A stretch of DNA of 64,000 nt from Tubiluchus corallicola (taxonomy: Eukaryota > Priapulida > Priapulimorpha > Priapulimorphida > Tubiluchidae): positions 248,001 to 312,000 of the forward strand of contig JAQGDQ010000067.1 in the NCBI GenBank assembly GCA_030141605.1, written 5' to 3'. Of the stretch, positions 1 through 11,400 are shown piece after piece (within the stretch, counting starts at the first letter, position 1; the number at the start of each line of letters is the position of its first letter). Under the pieces are notes generated by a model. It had not been told where the DNA came from and did no database searches. It saw only the letters and a program-made list of their open reading frames with translations. The translations under genes were made by a program, and so were the position numbers.

Positions 1-418
1 TAATGGTGCTGGCACAGTCTTTTAAGATTTTTATTGGCATGTCTGAGGGTCCACTTCCTTTATTTATATTTAAACTGTTTAATATTTTAAACATGTCGTA
101 TTCGGTGACGCTAGTAAATGAGAAAGTGGATTGTGTTTGTGTTACTGATTGGTTTTTGTATATATTGTGTATATTTGCATTGTATTGGCGTGGCAAGTTG
201 TCAAATTTTCCGAGATTGATAAATGTGGAATTTAATATATTAGCAATGTCAACTGGATCAGATATCATACTGTCATTTTCTCGTAAACTGTTTATTTGTA
301 ATTGATCGTTTCTATATCTGTTAATATGTCATTAATTAAATGCCATTTTTGTTTAGGTGTAGTTGCATCATTGCATTTATTAGTATAATATTTATTTTTG
401 AGTTTCCTATTGTAGTTA
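1..418 (-). mobile_element. LINE-B-family fragment (RT N-terminal region)
   Basis: Read on the minus strand, the sequence encodes the segment just before the reverse transcriptase fingers, including SFTSVTEYDMFKILNSLN and NKGSGPSDMPIKILKD. It is the paralogue of the same region of LINE B at 12500-12640 (NKGSGPSAIPIKILKD). One frameshift lies near 305. It runs off the window edge, so the rest of the element may lie to the left. Its first 77 bases (element sense) are repeated in inverted orientation at 443-519. Confidence 0.8.
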
Positions 419-519
419 TTAAATTTATTTCATGCCTTTTTGTAATTACAATAGGAAACTTAAAAATAAATATTATACTAATAAATGCAATGATGCAACT
501 ACACCTAAACAAAAATGGC
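342..519. repeat. Near-perfect palindrome: two 77-bp arms, 24-bp loop
   Basis: Arm 342-418 and arm 443-519 are reverse complements with only two mismatches, separated by 24 bases (419-442). Both arms are the same piece of the LINE-B-family coding region (KNKYYTNKCNDATTPKQKW). This is therefore an inverted duplication of transposon DNA, not a regulatory hairpin. The high arm identity points to a young event or to arm-to-arm conversion. Confidence 0.93.
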
Positions 520-656
520 TACAACTTGACTCATTCACAGGACTAGACTTGTCGGGCAAATATTTCTTAAAGAAACTTACATCTCTAGTTATGTGCTGCC
601 CATCCCGGGCTGCGCTAATCTCAGTCTCCAGTCTAAAAGTTGTTTTGATTCTAGGA

Positions 657-848
657 TTACTGTAAGTAGGGAACATTCATTGTATCATCTTTACACGTCT
701 GCAAAAGAATGGCTGATACTCCAACTGGATTTGCATCAGTGAAAATTTCAGTATCTTTCGTTGGATCAAAATAATTCAATGTTGTTTTTTTCACCAAATA
801 TCTTTCAGCTCTTGGAATGCCGCTTGTTGCTCTGTTTCCTATTTCCAC
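657..848 (-). pseudogene. Gypsy RNase H fragment
   Basis: A 63-residue open stretch contains LNYFDPTKDTEIFTDANPVG, the start of a Gypsy-type RNase H domain. The Asp of IFTDAN is the expected first catalytic acid. The frame runs directly into unrelated downstream sequence, so the rest of RNase H and the start of integrase have been deleted. Confidence 0.75.
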
Positions 849-2639
849 TCAGCACTACCCTATGTTAACAACCTAAGCGGAGTTGTAGTATCCGAATATT
901 TGGGTATGAATCTAGCACAATAGTTAGTCATACCTAAAATACTGCACATCTGATTCAGTTGGTGGAGCAAGCTTCTCATTAGTTGCTATCTTCACTAGAT
1001 CAGGAGAAACATACCAGCTAAAACCGCAGAATGTTACACTTTTCCTGTTGAAATAGCATTCTCAAGATTCAATGTTAGTCTGTTATCAACCTAACGTTCT
1101 AACAAAAGCTTGTCTTTTATCATGAGCAACTTGGTTAATACCAAAAATAATAATGCATCAGCTGTATTACACACACCAGGTATATCTTAGGACTTAGATT
1201 AACCGTTCAATTATTTTTTGAAACAGTTCTGGCACTGAATGAATTCCACAGATTAATCTTTTAAAACGAAACATGCCCATTCCAAAGTTGCAATGCTGTG
1301 AGATTCAGGGCTCAACTCAATTTGATGAAACCTTTCTTTCATGTCAATGGTCGAGAAAACTTTTGCACCATTTAGAATTTTTAGATCATGAACAAAATCA
1401 TGGATGGTAGTACCAGGATAACATTTTCTAATGACTGCTTTATTCGTTTGGCACCAGACTTGTGATGAGCAAAAACAGCTGGTGAAACAATTAATTTATA
1501 TCTAATGTGAAAAGCACTTGTTGTGGACGCCGCACTACAAGGAAGCACATTAGGATCAATGTGGATCTTGGCTTTGTAATTATTTAATGTAACAACACCG
1601 GCAAATAATTGTGGTTACCGTGTTATTAATTTAACAGATGTGTTCAACCTGTTCATCAGACTTAGACAGAAGACTAATAGCAGTAGCACTAACACTTGCC
1701 ACAGTGTTAGTTACTACCAGCCCCAATGCACGTGCTGTATCATAACATAAATGATTACTAGCACTCTCTGTATCCACTACTATTAACTGTGCTTCTTTCC
1801 GACAATTGTTTCTAAATGGCACCCAAAATTTCCCACAGTTTTCAAGGCAGAACCTTATTGTGCAAAAAATACAAGTTTTACTCTTGCACAACTTAAGCTT
1901 TTCGATGTGTTGGTTAGGCGTCTGTACAATTAAATCAACACCGGTATAGTGTCAACTGGAAATGTAGCAAATTTTCATTTTGCCTTATACCAAACTCATA
2001 AGTCTCGCTTGAATTGTGATCATTATCAAAATTGTTGCCATTAGTTGCACTAGGAGCTTTACTGCAGCTTGCATTTATTCTTCCAAACTTAAAAACAGTG
2101 CCCAATTTCCAATCACTTGTGGCACTTACGTCCCTTTGTTGGCTACTTATCCATGTCATCATCATGAGGCCATGGTCCACCACACTTGCCACATGTTTTC
2201 ATGGATGATTTACTCTTATCACTTTTACCATGCTTAGTGTAGCCATGAACAAGAAGATAGCTTTTTACTACCAACAAAATTCACTGCCTCACACATTTCG
2301 TAAAATTTACTGCATCACTGTTACTGCCAGTCCTTGAATGCTCTTGGCCTTAGATTCAGAAATTTCAATTCGTCTAGTCTCAGTCAAAACATTATACAGA
2401 TCCCAGTCACGGTGTTTTCGCACCTCTCATCTTAGTTTTTTTATTGCTAGTTTTTTGCAAAATTTGTGCCTGAATTTCTGAGCAAACTCGCAGTGCTTAG
2501 CCATGCCTTGAGTCTAGTAACATGCTGGTCAACTGTCTCACCCACCTTTGGCACATGTCTCTAAATAGAAACTCAACCACTGCAGTAGCTTTCATTGGCT
2601 TAAAATAATTATTAAGCAGAATCTTTTTGATTTACCCCT

Positions 2640-3735
2640 GGTTTTTATTTTTATTTCTTTATTAATTATTATTATTTGTTTCTTTAATAACTCACATACA
2701 TGCAGGGCTAGGGTCACGAAACTCACAGGACACATTCACCAGGTAAGGGAATTTATGTTAATATGCGACCCATCACCAGTACATATTCTTTGACAATTTT
2801 GAGACCAAACAGATGCAATATACAGAAAACATTGTAATACTAGATTTTTAGACACTGCCAAAATGTTGGGCCACCCAAAGGTCATCAACAGGGAATGTCT
2901 CAATCATATCAAGTAATATATCAAATTAAAGCTTGGGGGTGAGGCGAGTTTGTCACTAACAAATGTTGGCCCACCTGGGGTCACCTAAAGGTCATCTGCA
3001 GGAAATGTGTAGAGCATATTGTGTAATAAATCAAATTAAAGCTTATGCAGAGGTGGTTTGATGTGGTTCAGTGTCGCTGACAAATGACTTAATTTTTTTT
3101 TATTTTGCCAAAACCTTCATCCTTCGTCTTAGATTTTTGGTGTCTTCGACTTAGTTCTTCGTCTTAGCAACTTTTGCATAAAATGCATGTCAAATTGAAT
3201 GACCAAGGTCACCCACAGGGTATCTAAAGGAAGTGTCGCAAACAAATGTGCAATAATTATAGGGTACTATAAGCTTAGAAACTCAGTACTAGAATGATAA
3301 CTTTAAGGATCTGCTTCGGGCCTGATTTAGGAAGATGCTAAATGCAACGTTTATAGGAAGACAACACAGAGCACAGCAGGATGAAACAATCCAGGGCATC
3401 ACAATTAGTTGCTGGTGTAAAGGCACTATCAGAGTTTTTCTCACACTAAGGCATTTGTATGCTAGTAGGATGTCATTGCAACATGATAACATGTGACCCC
3501 CAAGAAGCCATTGTGCTTTTGTGCTTGAGCAATCATTCTACCACATGTCATACAAGTTTGTTGTGGTTATTGCAAATTTTTCTTCAGGGCAGTTGCACCG
3601 TCATTGACGGTCTGGTTAATCATTTTGAAAACAATTTTTATTTGTAAATACGAGTAAGCTGTCAGTGCATCTCCTGTCACAGAAGCAGAATCTTACCACA
3701 GTTTTTGATACAGTCGAAAACGCCCACAGGTTTAA
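2640..3735. repeat. Dispersed repeat nested in the Gypsy gag, with about 117-bp internal units
   Basis: This block splits the Gypsy gag reading frame (...AVKTKLN / NYFKPMKA...). Inside it, two adjacent imperfect units of roughly 117 bp each carry AATGTTGGNCCACC, GGTCAT, and TATCAAATTAAAGCTT (about 2865-3075). Its right end (3606-3740) matches 57312-57447 closely, including ACAGAAGCAGAATCTT. The 12-mer AAGCAGAATCTT also occurs at both edges (2613-2624 and 3683-3694). No coding content. I do not recognise the family. Confidence 0.65.
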
Positions 3736-4424
3736 TTTAGTTTTCACAGCTCGAAAATTATTGTTGTGTTTAGCAAGTGTATCATAAATGTCATACACCT
3801 TTTCACCAGCTAATAGCAACAGTGGTGCCTTTGATCGGGCTTCATCTGTTATGTTCATGTCCATCAGATAATAATAATATTATCAAATCTGGACAGCCAT
3901 CATTCCCACCATACTGACATTGTATTAGGATCCTCAGCACTGTCAGCTGGTTGTATTTGAGCAGAAATTCCAGTTCCACAGTTTGGCGCCATAATACTTT
4001 ACTGACAATGTCCGTGTGCCAGTTAATAGAAAAGTCTTTTCACAATCACTTAATTCAACTAAAATGCTTTATTGAACAAGAAACACGATAAAGTGTTCAA
4101 AAACAATTAAAAGAGACAAAACTGTGCCTGCAACAACAACGGCGCTCACAGTAATGAGGGAAAACAAATTAGCATGTAAATTCGCATCCAACTTAATGCC
4201 AATTACATGTCCAAAATTACAGTCATATAGATTTTAAAACATGTATTTAAAAAATTTTTCATTGATATCCCTGTCGTCACAATGCAGTGTTTAAAACCAA
4301 CTTATAACATAAATGCTGCAAAAATGCTGCTTCAGGTATTATTCTAACTTTTACACATTTTTTTCATTTTTTCCTACTCTTTTTTACCGTTCACTTCGTT
4401 TCATCTTTCTCATCATTCACCTTA

Positions 4425-4600
4425 ATGGCTCCAAATAAATGTTTAGTTTGTGACAGACCTGTGCGGGGTAATCAGCGTGTTATGCTCTGAAATTGTTGCG
4501 GTCAGTGGGTTCATCTGCAATGTACGTCTTTGACCTTGTCTGACTTCTTGAATCTGGGTAATGATCACAATGACTGGGTTTTGCGAATTTCCTTTTAACT
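4425..4600 (+). pseudogene. LINE A PHD-like finger
   Basis: The ATG at 4425 opens MAPNKCLVCDRPVRGNQRVM, with C-x2-C. A TGA stop follows exactly where the next zinc-ligand cysteine is expected (a TGT or TGC changed to TGA). Then come NCCGQWVHLQC and a DW near the end, the Cys-His pattern of PHD-type fingers. The role in the element, probably nucleic-acid or chromatin binding, is inferred. Confidence 0.65.
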
Positions 4601-4844
4601 CCATTGTTGATGATGACGAATTTAAATTTTGTGCCCGTTTTTCAAACATTGGATCTATCATCGATAAAGACCTATTTAAACTGAAAACACACAACTTAAC
4701 TGATGACGACATTTACGATGATAACAGTGACAGTGATCCTGATATATTTTCAATCATATGCATTCTAACCCTGACAGTAAATACTATGATGAAGATCAAT
4801 TTCATTCGTTGCAATCCACTTTCAAATATTCCAACCCATTTTCA

Positions 4845-5300
4845 TTAATTCATATTAATATTAGAAGTTTAAAATCTAATTTTAATCACTTTACTGCATA
4901 CTTAGAAATTTTGCAAGGTACCTTTCCTGTAATTGCACGCACTGAGACGTGGCTGACAGATGAGCTTAGCCAATCATTTTCTCTTTCAAGCTATAAACTC
5001 GTGTGTGTTAATAGAAAAGTAAAAAAAGGAGGTGGTGTGGCATTGTTCATTCTGGAAGACTTGGCTTATACAGTTATCAATGACTTATCACTATGTGAGG
5101 ATGAAATTTAAACTTTATTTGTTGAAATCCACAGTAAAGCAAGTAAAAACATTGTGATTGGTGTTACCTACTGCCCACCCCGTAATAGTCCTAGTACTTT
5201 CGTTGATAAATTCATGCATCTGTGAAATCTGCAACTCTCATTGATAATATATTTTCTAATGTCATTGATTCAGAATATAAATGTGGCTGCTAGAATTATT
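4845..5300 (+). pseudogene. LINE A endonuclease fragment
   Basis: It includes LIHINIRSLKSNFNHF (the N-terminal Asn strand), ARTETWLTDE (the E of the catalytic set), KKGGGVALFI and GVTYCPPRNSP. The central GDFN block is missing. The text jumps from FVDKF to SATLIDNIFSN within about 20 bases, an internal deletion that removes catalytic residues. A stop also lies just after 5100. Confidence 0.8.
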
Positions 5301-5828
5301 TACCAATGTTTGCTTTGTTTAACTTTAATTTGCCAATTTTAAACAAATCTGCCTTTATAAAATATCCTTATAATGACAACATTAAATTTAATTTAATTAC
5401 TGATTTGAATAGTAACAATTGGGATGATATCTTAGCGTGCAATGATGTTAATGATGCAACAAATTTATTTTTAGACCAGTTTCTTGATGTTTACTCTTCC
5501 CATGTTAAACCAAAACATAGTGACACTAATTTATCTAAAATAAAAAAGCCGTGTATTACTCAGGGACTACTAAACTCTAGTAAGCACAAAAATAAAATGT
5601 ATAAAAAGTATGTAAAACACCTAAAAATCATGAGTTTTCAAGAGAATATAAGCACCGTAATCGCTTAAGTGGTTTAGTTAAAAAATCTAAATTTGATTAC
5701 TTACAAAAGCAAATTTGAAACTTATAAAAAGAACATGGTGCGTTATGAACGAATTATTAAATAGATATTAAACACCGTCCCATGTTAGAATTAAAATCAA
5801 CAGCAAATTAATCACTAATAATACTATA

Positions 5829-6894
5829 GTGGCAAATTCATTTAATGAGCATAATGAACACTTTGTAAATATTGGTCCCATGGCTGAACAAATTGAGCAG
5901 GTTGATACTAGTTTTAGTCAATTCTTGAAAGGAGAATATATTAATTCATTTTATTTTCAACCTGTTACCCCTGACCAAGTAATAAGTATTTGCAAAAAAT
6001 TAAATTGCAAGACAAGCTCAGATATATATATATAACATTTCACCAAACATTATGTCAGATATAATCAACCTCTCCCTTACTTTTGGAATTTTTCCAGATA
6101 AACTAAAACAATCAATTGTCATTCCTTTATTCATATCCGGTGAAGCTACTAATGTGAACAACTACCGACCAATTTCTCTTCTCCCCACTTTTTCAAGACC
6201 ATTTGAATGATGTGCACATAATCAACTAGAAGCTTATTTAAATAAATACAACATATTAAATCCCCATCAATTTGGTTTTCGTAAAGGTTGCCTAACTGAT
6301 CTGGCTTTAATAAGTGTTTGCAGTAAACTGACTGACAGTATAGAAAAGAATACCATCACTGCCAGAGTATTTTGTGACCTTTCAAAGGCGTTTGATACTG
6401 TCGATCACCCCATTCTAATCAGTAAGTTGTTTCACTACGGCATTCGAGGGATTGCATCCATCTAGTTTAGGAGCTACTTAACTAAACGTTCGCAAAGCGT
6501 TAAATGCAACAATACTCTATCTGATACATTAACTGTTAGATCTGGCGTTCCACAAGGATCAATTCTTGGTCCATTATTGTTTCTTGTTTATATCAGTGAT
6601 ATTACAAACCTTCAGAACAATATGACTATAACACAGCTCGCTGATGATACTACAACATTTATGGATTTTTGCAAACCTTCGGTTACCAATACGAATAATA
6701 TGCTAAATAATCTTTCGATGTGGTTTAAGGCTAATAAATTGGCACTTAATTCTAGTAAAACAAAATATATCATGTTTCGATCTAAAAATAAACCCATTCC
6801 TCCAAATAGTACACTTTTCATTGATGGTGAACCAATTGAATTAATCAAAGAGACCAAATTTCTTGGTATCATCCTCCATGAAAATTTGGACTGA
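5829..6894 (+). pseudogene. LINE A reverse transcriptase
   Basis: RT blocks appear in order: VNNYRPISLLP at about 6150, HQFGFRKGC at about 6267, FCDLSKAFDTVDH at about 6372, SGVPQGSILGPLLFLVYISD at about 6541 and QLADDTT at 6631. The catalytic box reads LADD instead of Y/F-ADD. Stops lie after SDIYI, in place of a Trp in the motif before FRSYL (TGG to TAG), and at 6892. The enzyme is inactive. Confidence 0.9.
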
Positions 6895-6971
6895 ACTCTG
6901 CACATTAACATGATTAGTCTTAAAATATCAAAAAATGTTGGCATTATTTCCCACGCAAGTACAGTCTTTCA

Positions 6972-7604
6972 ATGGTTCATCTCATAATGTTATATAATTC
7001 TTTAGTTCTACCATATTTAAATTTTGCTTGTATTCTTTGGGGCCCCACTTACCCCTCAAATTTAAATCCACTTCATACACTGCAACAAAAATTCTTGCAT
7101 AATTTTTATGGTCTTTCTAAATTTTTTACAATTTCTAAACAACACTTTAAGGATAGTAACCTATTAACAATTGATGATCTTGTTAAGTACAATACTGTGG
7201 TATTTATGCACAAAACTCACTTTAATTTGTTTTCACAATTTTTCATAAACCCTAAAAACAAAAATACCAAACAGTATAATACTAGGTATAATAAATATTA
7301 TGTCAGATATTGCAGAACCAACGTTGCTAAACATTTTATTTCTTTTGTAGGTCCCAATGTTTGGAATTCTATTTCTTGTAATATCAGAACAGTATCACGT
7401 CAACCTAGATTTGGAGGTGAAAACATATCTCTTAAATACATGTTAAGTGGATTTGGTCTTCAACTTTTCTTGCCATATTGTGTTCACCACGTTGGTTGCC
7501 ACTCACAGTCCGTCCCTGTATACACAAATGACTTATCATGCTATAGCCATTTCATTGCATTTTCAACATTATCACCTCATCGTTTTTTTAATTTTTTAAA
7601 ATAA
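6972..7604 (+). pseudogene. LINE A C-terminal domain
   Basis: An open stretch of 210 codons continues the LINE protein: SLVLPYLNFACILWGPTYPS, NLNPLHTLQQKF and VAKHFISFVGPNVWNSI. The last is the conserved segment close to the end of CR1/L2 proteins. The same segment occurs on the minus strand near 43000 (SIAKHFISYSGPKL), so at least two copies of this family are present. Confidence 0.85.
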
Positions 7605-7905
7605 TTTTCTTCTATTCTACTTATATTACTTACTTACACCCTAATTTCACCTTCATGTCATCTCTTTTCATTACACATCTCTTTTATCCTGCCCCTAACA
7701 CCTAAGAACACACCATGCTTTGCAGCTGGGCTTTCCAAGTTCCAGCTTTTAGCTCAGCTGCAACCAGTTACATCATTTGTTCACTAATAATTGACTGCTT
7801 ACTTGACAAGTAATTGTAGTAATTTTTGTTTTCAGTTTGTATAATTGTATGTAGTATATCTTATTATGTAATTGTAATGGTGTTTGGTCTAATAAACAAA
7901 AAAAT

Positions 7906-8314
7906 AAACAACAACAATTAACAATTTCTTCTCCATACTTGTTTATTCCATAATTCACACCATTGTTAACTCACCACCTAAGTGTCTTCATCACAGTGGA
8001 TGTGATGTAGTAAACATTTTAACCATTTACTAATATGCATTACATAATAATAAATAAATAAAATTAAAGATAAAAATTAAGTCGTGTAAGTAGCTGACTA
8101 GCATTCTGAAACTATGTTTTCCGTGTGATTATGTAGTGATTTCTGATGGACTATTCAACATGCATAAAAAAGACAATTAATGCTTTTGCTGCTGCAGTCA
8201 AATGCTTTCAAACTGCAGTATGTGGCAAAAGCCAAGAGAAGTTTTTGTTACACCAAAGCAAAACCTGTGATGACAAGTCAAAGAATCATAACACTGACAT
8301 TGTTTTAAGCATAC
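7906..8314. other. Stretch between LINE A and cadherin exon 14
   Basis: AT-rich sequence with a short TAAATAAA run near 8050. On the minus strand an AG followed by VLLWCNKNF and a stop lies at about 8260, and another AG opens only three codons before a stop near 7980. Neither is convincing as the terminal cadherin exon. Nothing else seen. Confidence 0.4.
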
Positions 8315-8496
8315 CTTATTTTTGTTTTTATCCTTGTATAGTTGTTCTCTGCTGCTACTGTCCACTGGTTGATCACTTTGATCAGAAAGACTGCTTCTCC
8401 CTTCATTATCATCTGGATCGGTACTATTAGTCTTGGGACTGGGAGAGTTATAGTTACCATAATACTGCTCATAATGGTGAACTCCATTTCCAATGC
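8315..8496 (-). CDS. Cadherin exon 14: cytoplasmic tail, part 2
   Basis: The acceptor is gtaatag|GC and the donor AATAAG|GTATGC. It completes the split Gly codon from exon 13 in phase and gives residues 635-695, for example HHYEQYYGNYNSPSPKTNS followed by an Asp/Ser-rich stretch. The low-complexity acidic-serine composition fits a cadherin tail. If the donor is not used, the frame reads on for 39 residues to a stop at about 8198, so that is the alternative C-terminus. The link to exon 13 across the LINE/Gypsy intron rests on phase and composition. Confidence 0.75.
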
Positions 8497-11400
8497 CTAT
8501 TACCAATAAAATCTCAATAACAAATAGCAAAAAATAATCCTTCCAGTTACTGTGTAATGCGGGTACTTGAGCCAGCAGTATTTCAGATAAAACCAGGAGC
8601 AAGGTTTATAAATCTGCTGGCTCAAGTAAACCTGTTTTGGCCATGGAATTTAAAAAGAATTCACTATTTAATCCGATTTATCTACTATTCCAAAAAACTT
8701 TAAATACTCTAGCTTTCATTAAGCCCAGAATATAACCATCAGTATTGGTAACTTTCTTAAAAATATATTTTAAATTTGTGAGCACTGTAAATTTGTGACT
8801 GTAAGTATAGAAATAGGCAATTACATACGTAAGATATAAATGGCTTAAAAGATACTACATCAAACAAGATATATTTTAAAAGACATACATAAAAGGCAAG
8901 GAAAAGTTGCACGCTTTGCAAAAAATCCAGCTATTTCTTGCAACGTATGAAAGGTGCTTCAAAAAACATAGGCAAACGACGGATATGGAAAATGATGGAC
9001 ACGAGGCGGCAGAAATTGTGTTTCTCGACTTCGTACTTGTTGGTGATCCAGATGGTGAACGATATAAACAAATGCTAATTGCCTTGCAAATAAAAGCCAA
9101 AAATGACGAAAAAGAGAATAAAAAAGCAATTCAATGCCTGGAATCAAAACTAACTGGCAGCTACAAAGAGCAGTCAACTCTCATCGAAAAGATTCATAAA
9201 TTAACAGAACTTTCTAAACTACAAAAAAGAACACAAATGTAAGCAACCATGCAAGTGATAGTTCCTCCACAGTTTCCAGTCACACAGATGAAGCAAGTCA
9301 AACTTTGCTTGGGAATGGAAAAACTTCCTCATCGAAACACAGGAATAACGACCTTCCATCGTAAGATGAAATCTTGCAGAAAAAGGAAACTTGCAATACA
9401 ACAATAACTGTGAATCAAAGACGGAAAAATCATAAAACTATACATTCAACCACTCAAATGCTAGTCCTGGGAGACTCAAGGACCATATACTTAAATCCAA
9501 AGAACATAGGACAAAACGTCCAGGTGCACTCATACAGAGGCTTAACATTAGAAGAGTTAAGCACAAAAGTGCTAAACCATTATCCAGCTATGAAACTTGA
9601 TCATCGCTTGTGGTGTAAATGACATAAGACGGCTAGTGCAAAAGTGCGACGAGATTGGACAGCAAATCGACAAAGAATCATCAGTTAGAGACATCATTAC
9701 AATTGCAGACAATTGTGCTAAAAACATTGCAAGTAAGTTTAAAGCTGCAAACATTTTTATTTGTAATATACCGCGGATTTCAAAAAGTAAGCATTTTAAT
9801 GCAAAACCATGTAATATCTTTCTGACAAAGGAGTTTATATGCTCTTTCAATGACGATCTAGTCTATTTAACTAACAAAGAGGGTTATTTATTGTGCAACA
9901 TTCAAAGTCGTTTCTTGGCTGAAGGGTTTATGGCAAGAGACAGTTTACATTTCTGTCGTACAGTTGTATCAAAATTAGCAGAATGGCTGAACTGTGTTTA
10001 TACAATGATCCTAAGCATTGGTACGTGAAAACAAAACGCAAGCCAATGTCCCATACAAATTCACACCAACACAATTATGCAATTTCGCCCGAAAATAACT
10101 CTTCTAGTTTATGTATTGGTTCATCTTACAACATCAGCTATTCAGACATAGTTAAGAAACCTGGTATTCTCCCAAAGATGGTAATTAAAGGATCACAGCG
10201 AACCTACTCCGTTTTGAACTGGATAGAGCCATTTGACAAAGCAGTTTGTGATGTGCAGAACCGGATAAAGCTCATTATCTTAATAAATTTTCTACAGCGC
10301 TGCCAAGCCAAACTGAACCGGTGCAGTTAACTTAAGAACCAGCTCTAAAATACGAGACTGAAAACATACTAACAAAAGCCTTTAAAGAGCTTATCTCCAA
10401 GTTCATATAGGCCTAGTATCACTTTGCTTGTTTTTAGACATTACACTAAACTTTAAAGCTTGTGTAACCTTTTATCTTACTATGTGAGCCGAGCCATACA
10501 TACTATGCTGTTGTACTACTGTAAAAAAACTGCAAATTGAATTGATTTTATTTGGTACATTTTGATAGGTACCTATGTTAATAGGTTCATTTTGAAAACC
10601 ATACGAATTTACTTCTTTTATCATAGTTGATGTTTTTAAATCCAACCGTTTTTCTAACATATCTTATCATAAAATTACTAAATTCATTTGTGATTATAGT
10701 AGCAATTGTATTTTTAACATCAAAAGCCAAATAGTTAAGTTCTTTTATTGTAACTCTGCTTACGTCTTAGTTATACTACGTACATTACTACCCATATTCA
10801 AACTGAAAATGATCTACGTAACAGTAATTCATAATCTAATGACTAAAGGTAATTCAAACAACTTTTTAATTGCTTTTCCAGTAAATACCGATAAAATAAG
10901 ACACTCTATGCAATTTATTTTAAAAAGATTTGTATCTATTTTAAAAGTTGTGTATCTCAGTAATATAAGACAAATGCATCAGGTCAATCTAAAATAGCAC
11001 TAAAAGTATTGGAAAAATTACAGAATCCATCTAAATCTGAAAGCACTCCATACTCATGTTCTGAAATGCCTTACATTTTAACCATAATACATTTACTACT
11101 TATACTTGGTGGTATCAAAACTAATCCTGAACCCATTTTGCCAAATAATAATAATAATAATAACAATACCAGCAATGAGCTAAAAAAAATCCACTATTAA
11201 TTATAAAAAGAGCATTAAATTTCTAAATATAAATATTCAAAGTCTCCTCAAAAAACACTGGCTGCTCAAAGATACAATTCATGCCACCGAAAATCTAATT
11301 GTAGACATAACAGAAACTTGACTACATAAAAAGATACTTAGCAACACTATAAAATTACCTAATCACACACTCATAAGGAGAGATAGATGTAAAAATAAGA

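Larger units (their letters stand above)
520..4160 (-). mobile_element. Decayed Gypsy (Ty3-like) retrotransposon, minus strand
   Basis: Coding remnants follow Gypsy order on the minus strand. The gag start is at 3993. Matrix/capsid-like sequence (KAPLLLLAGEKVYDIYDTL) lies at about 3860-3740. Gag resumes at about 2620-2460 (NYFKPMKATAVVEF), CCHC knuckles lie near 2190-2090 and a protease-like stretch near 1780. RT segments lie at about 1490-860 (VFSTIDMKERFHQIEL), RNase H at 848-657 (LNYFDPTKDTEIFTDANP) and a probable integrase tail at 656-520. Stops and frameshifts are everywhere and most of integrase is missing. LTR-like sequence with an AATAAA on the minus strand lies at about 4025-4160, followed by a TGGCACACGG stretch that could be the primer-binding site. 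The 3' LTR is missing. A repeat is inserted in gag (2640-3735). Confidence 0.8.
4425..7905 (+). mobile_element. LINE A: decayed CR1/L2-like non-LTR retrotransposon
   Basis: It is nearly full length with one long ORF, now broken. The order is a PHD-like zinc finger at 4425-4600, an AP endonuclease at about 4845-5300, a linker, reverse transcriptase at about 5829-6894, a C-terminal region to 7604, and an untranslated tail rich in AATAAAC/CAACAA to about 7905. The N-terminal Cys/His finger fused to EN-RT is seen in some invertebrate Jockey-superfamily LINEs. At least six stops and frameshifts and a deletion in EN make it inactive. It lies downstream of the last cadherin exon found, in the opposite orientation. 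Superfamily placement (CR1 versus L2) is inferred. Confidence 0.88.

Noticed and set aside
8198-8314. Read-through of cadherin exon 14 to a stop at 8198.
   Set aside because: A good GTATGC donor lies at the exon end, and the composition changes sharply to Cys/Phe-rich after it. Kept as an alternative only.
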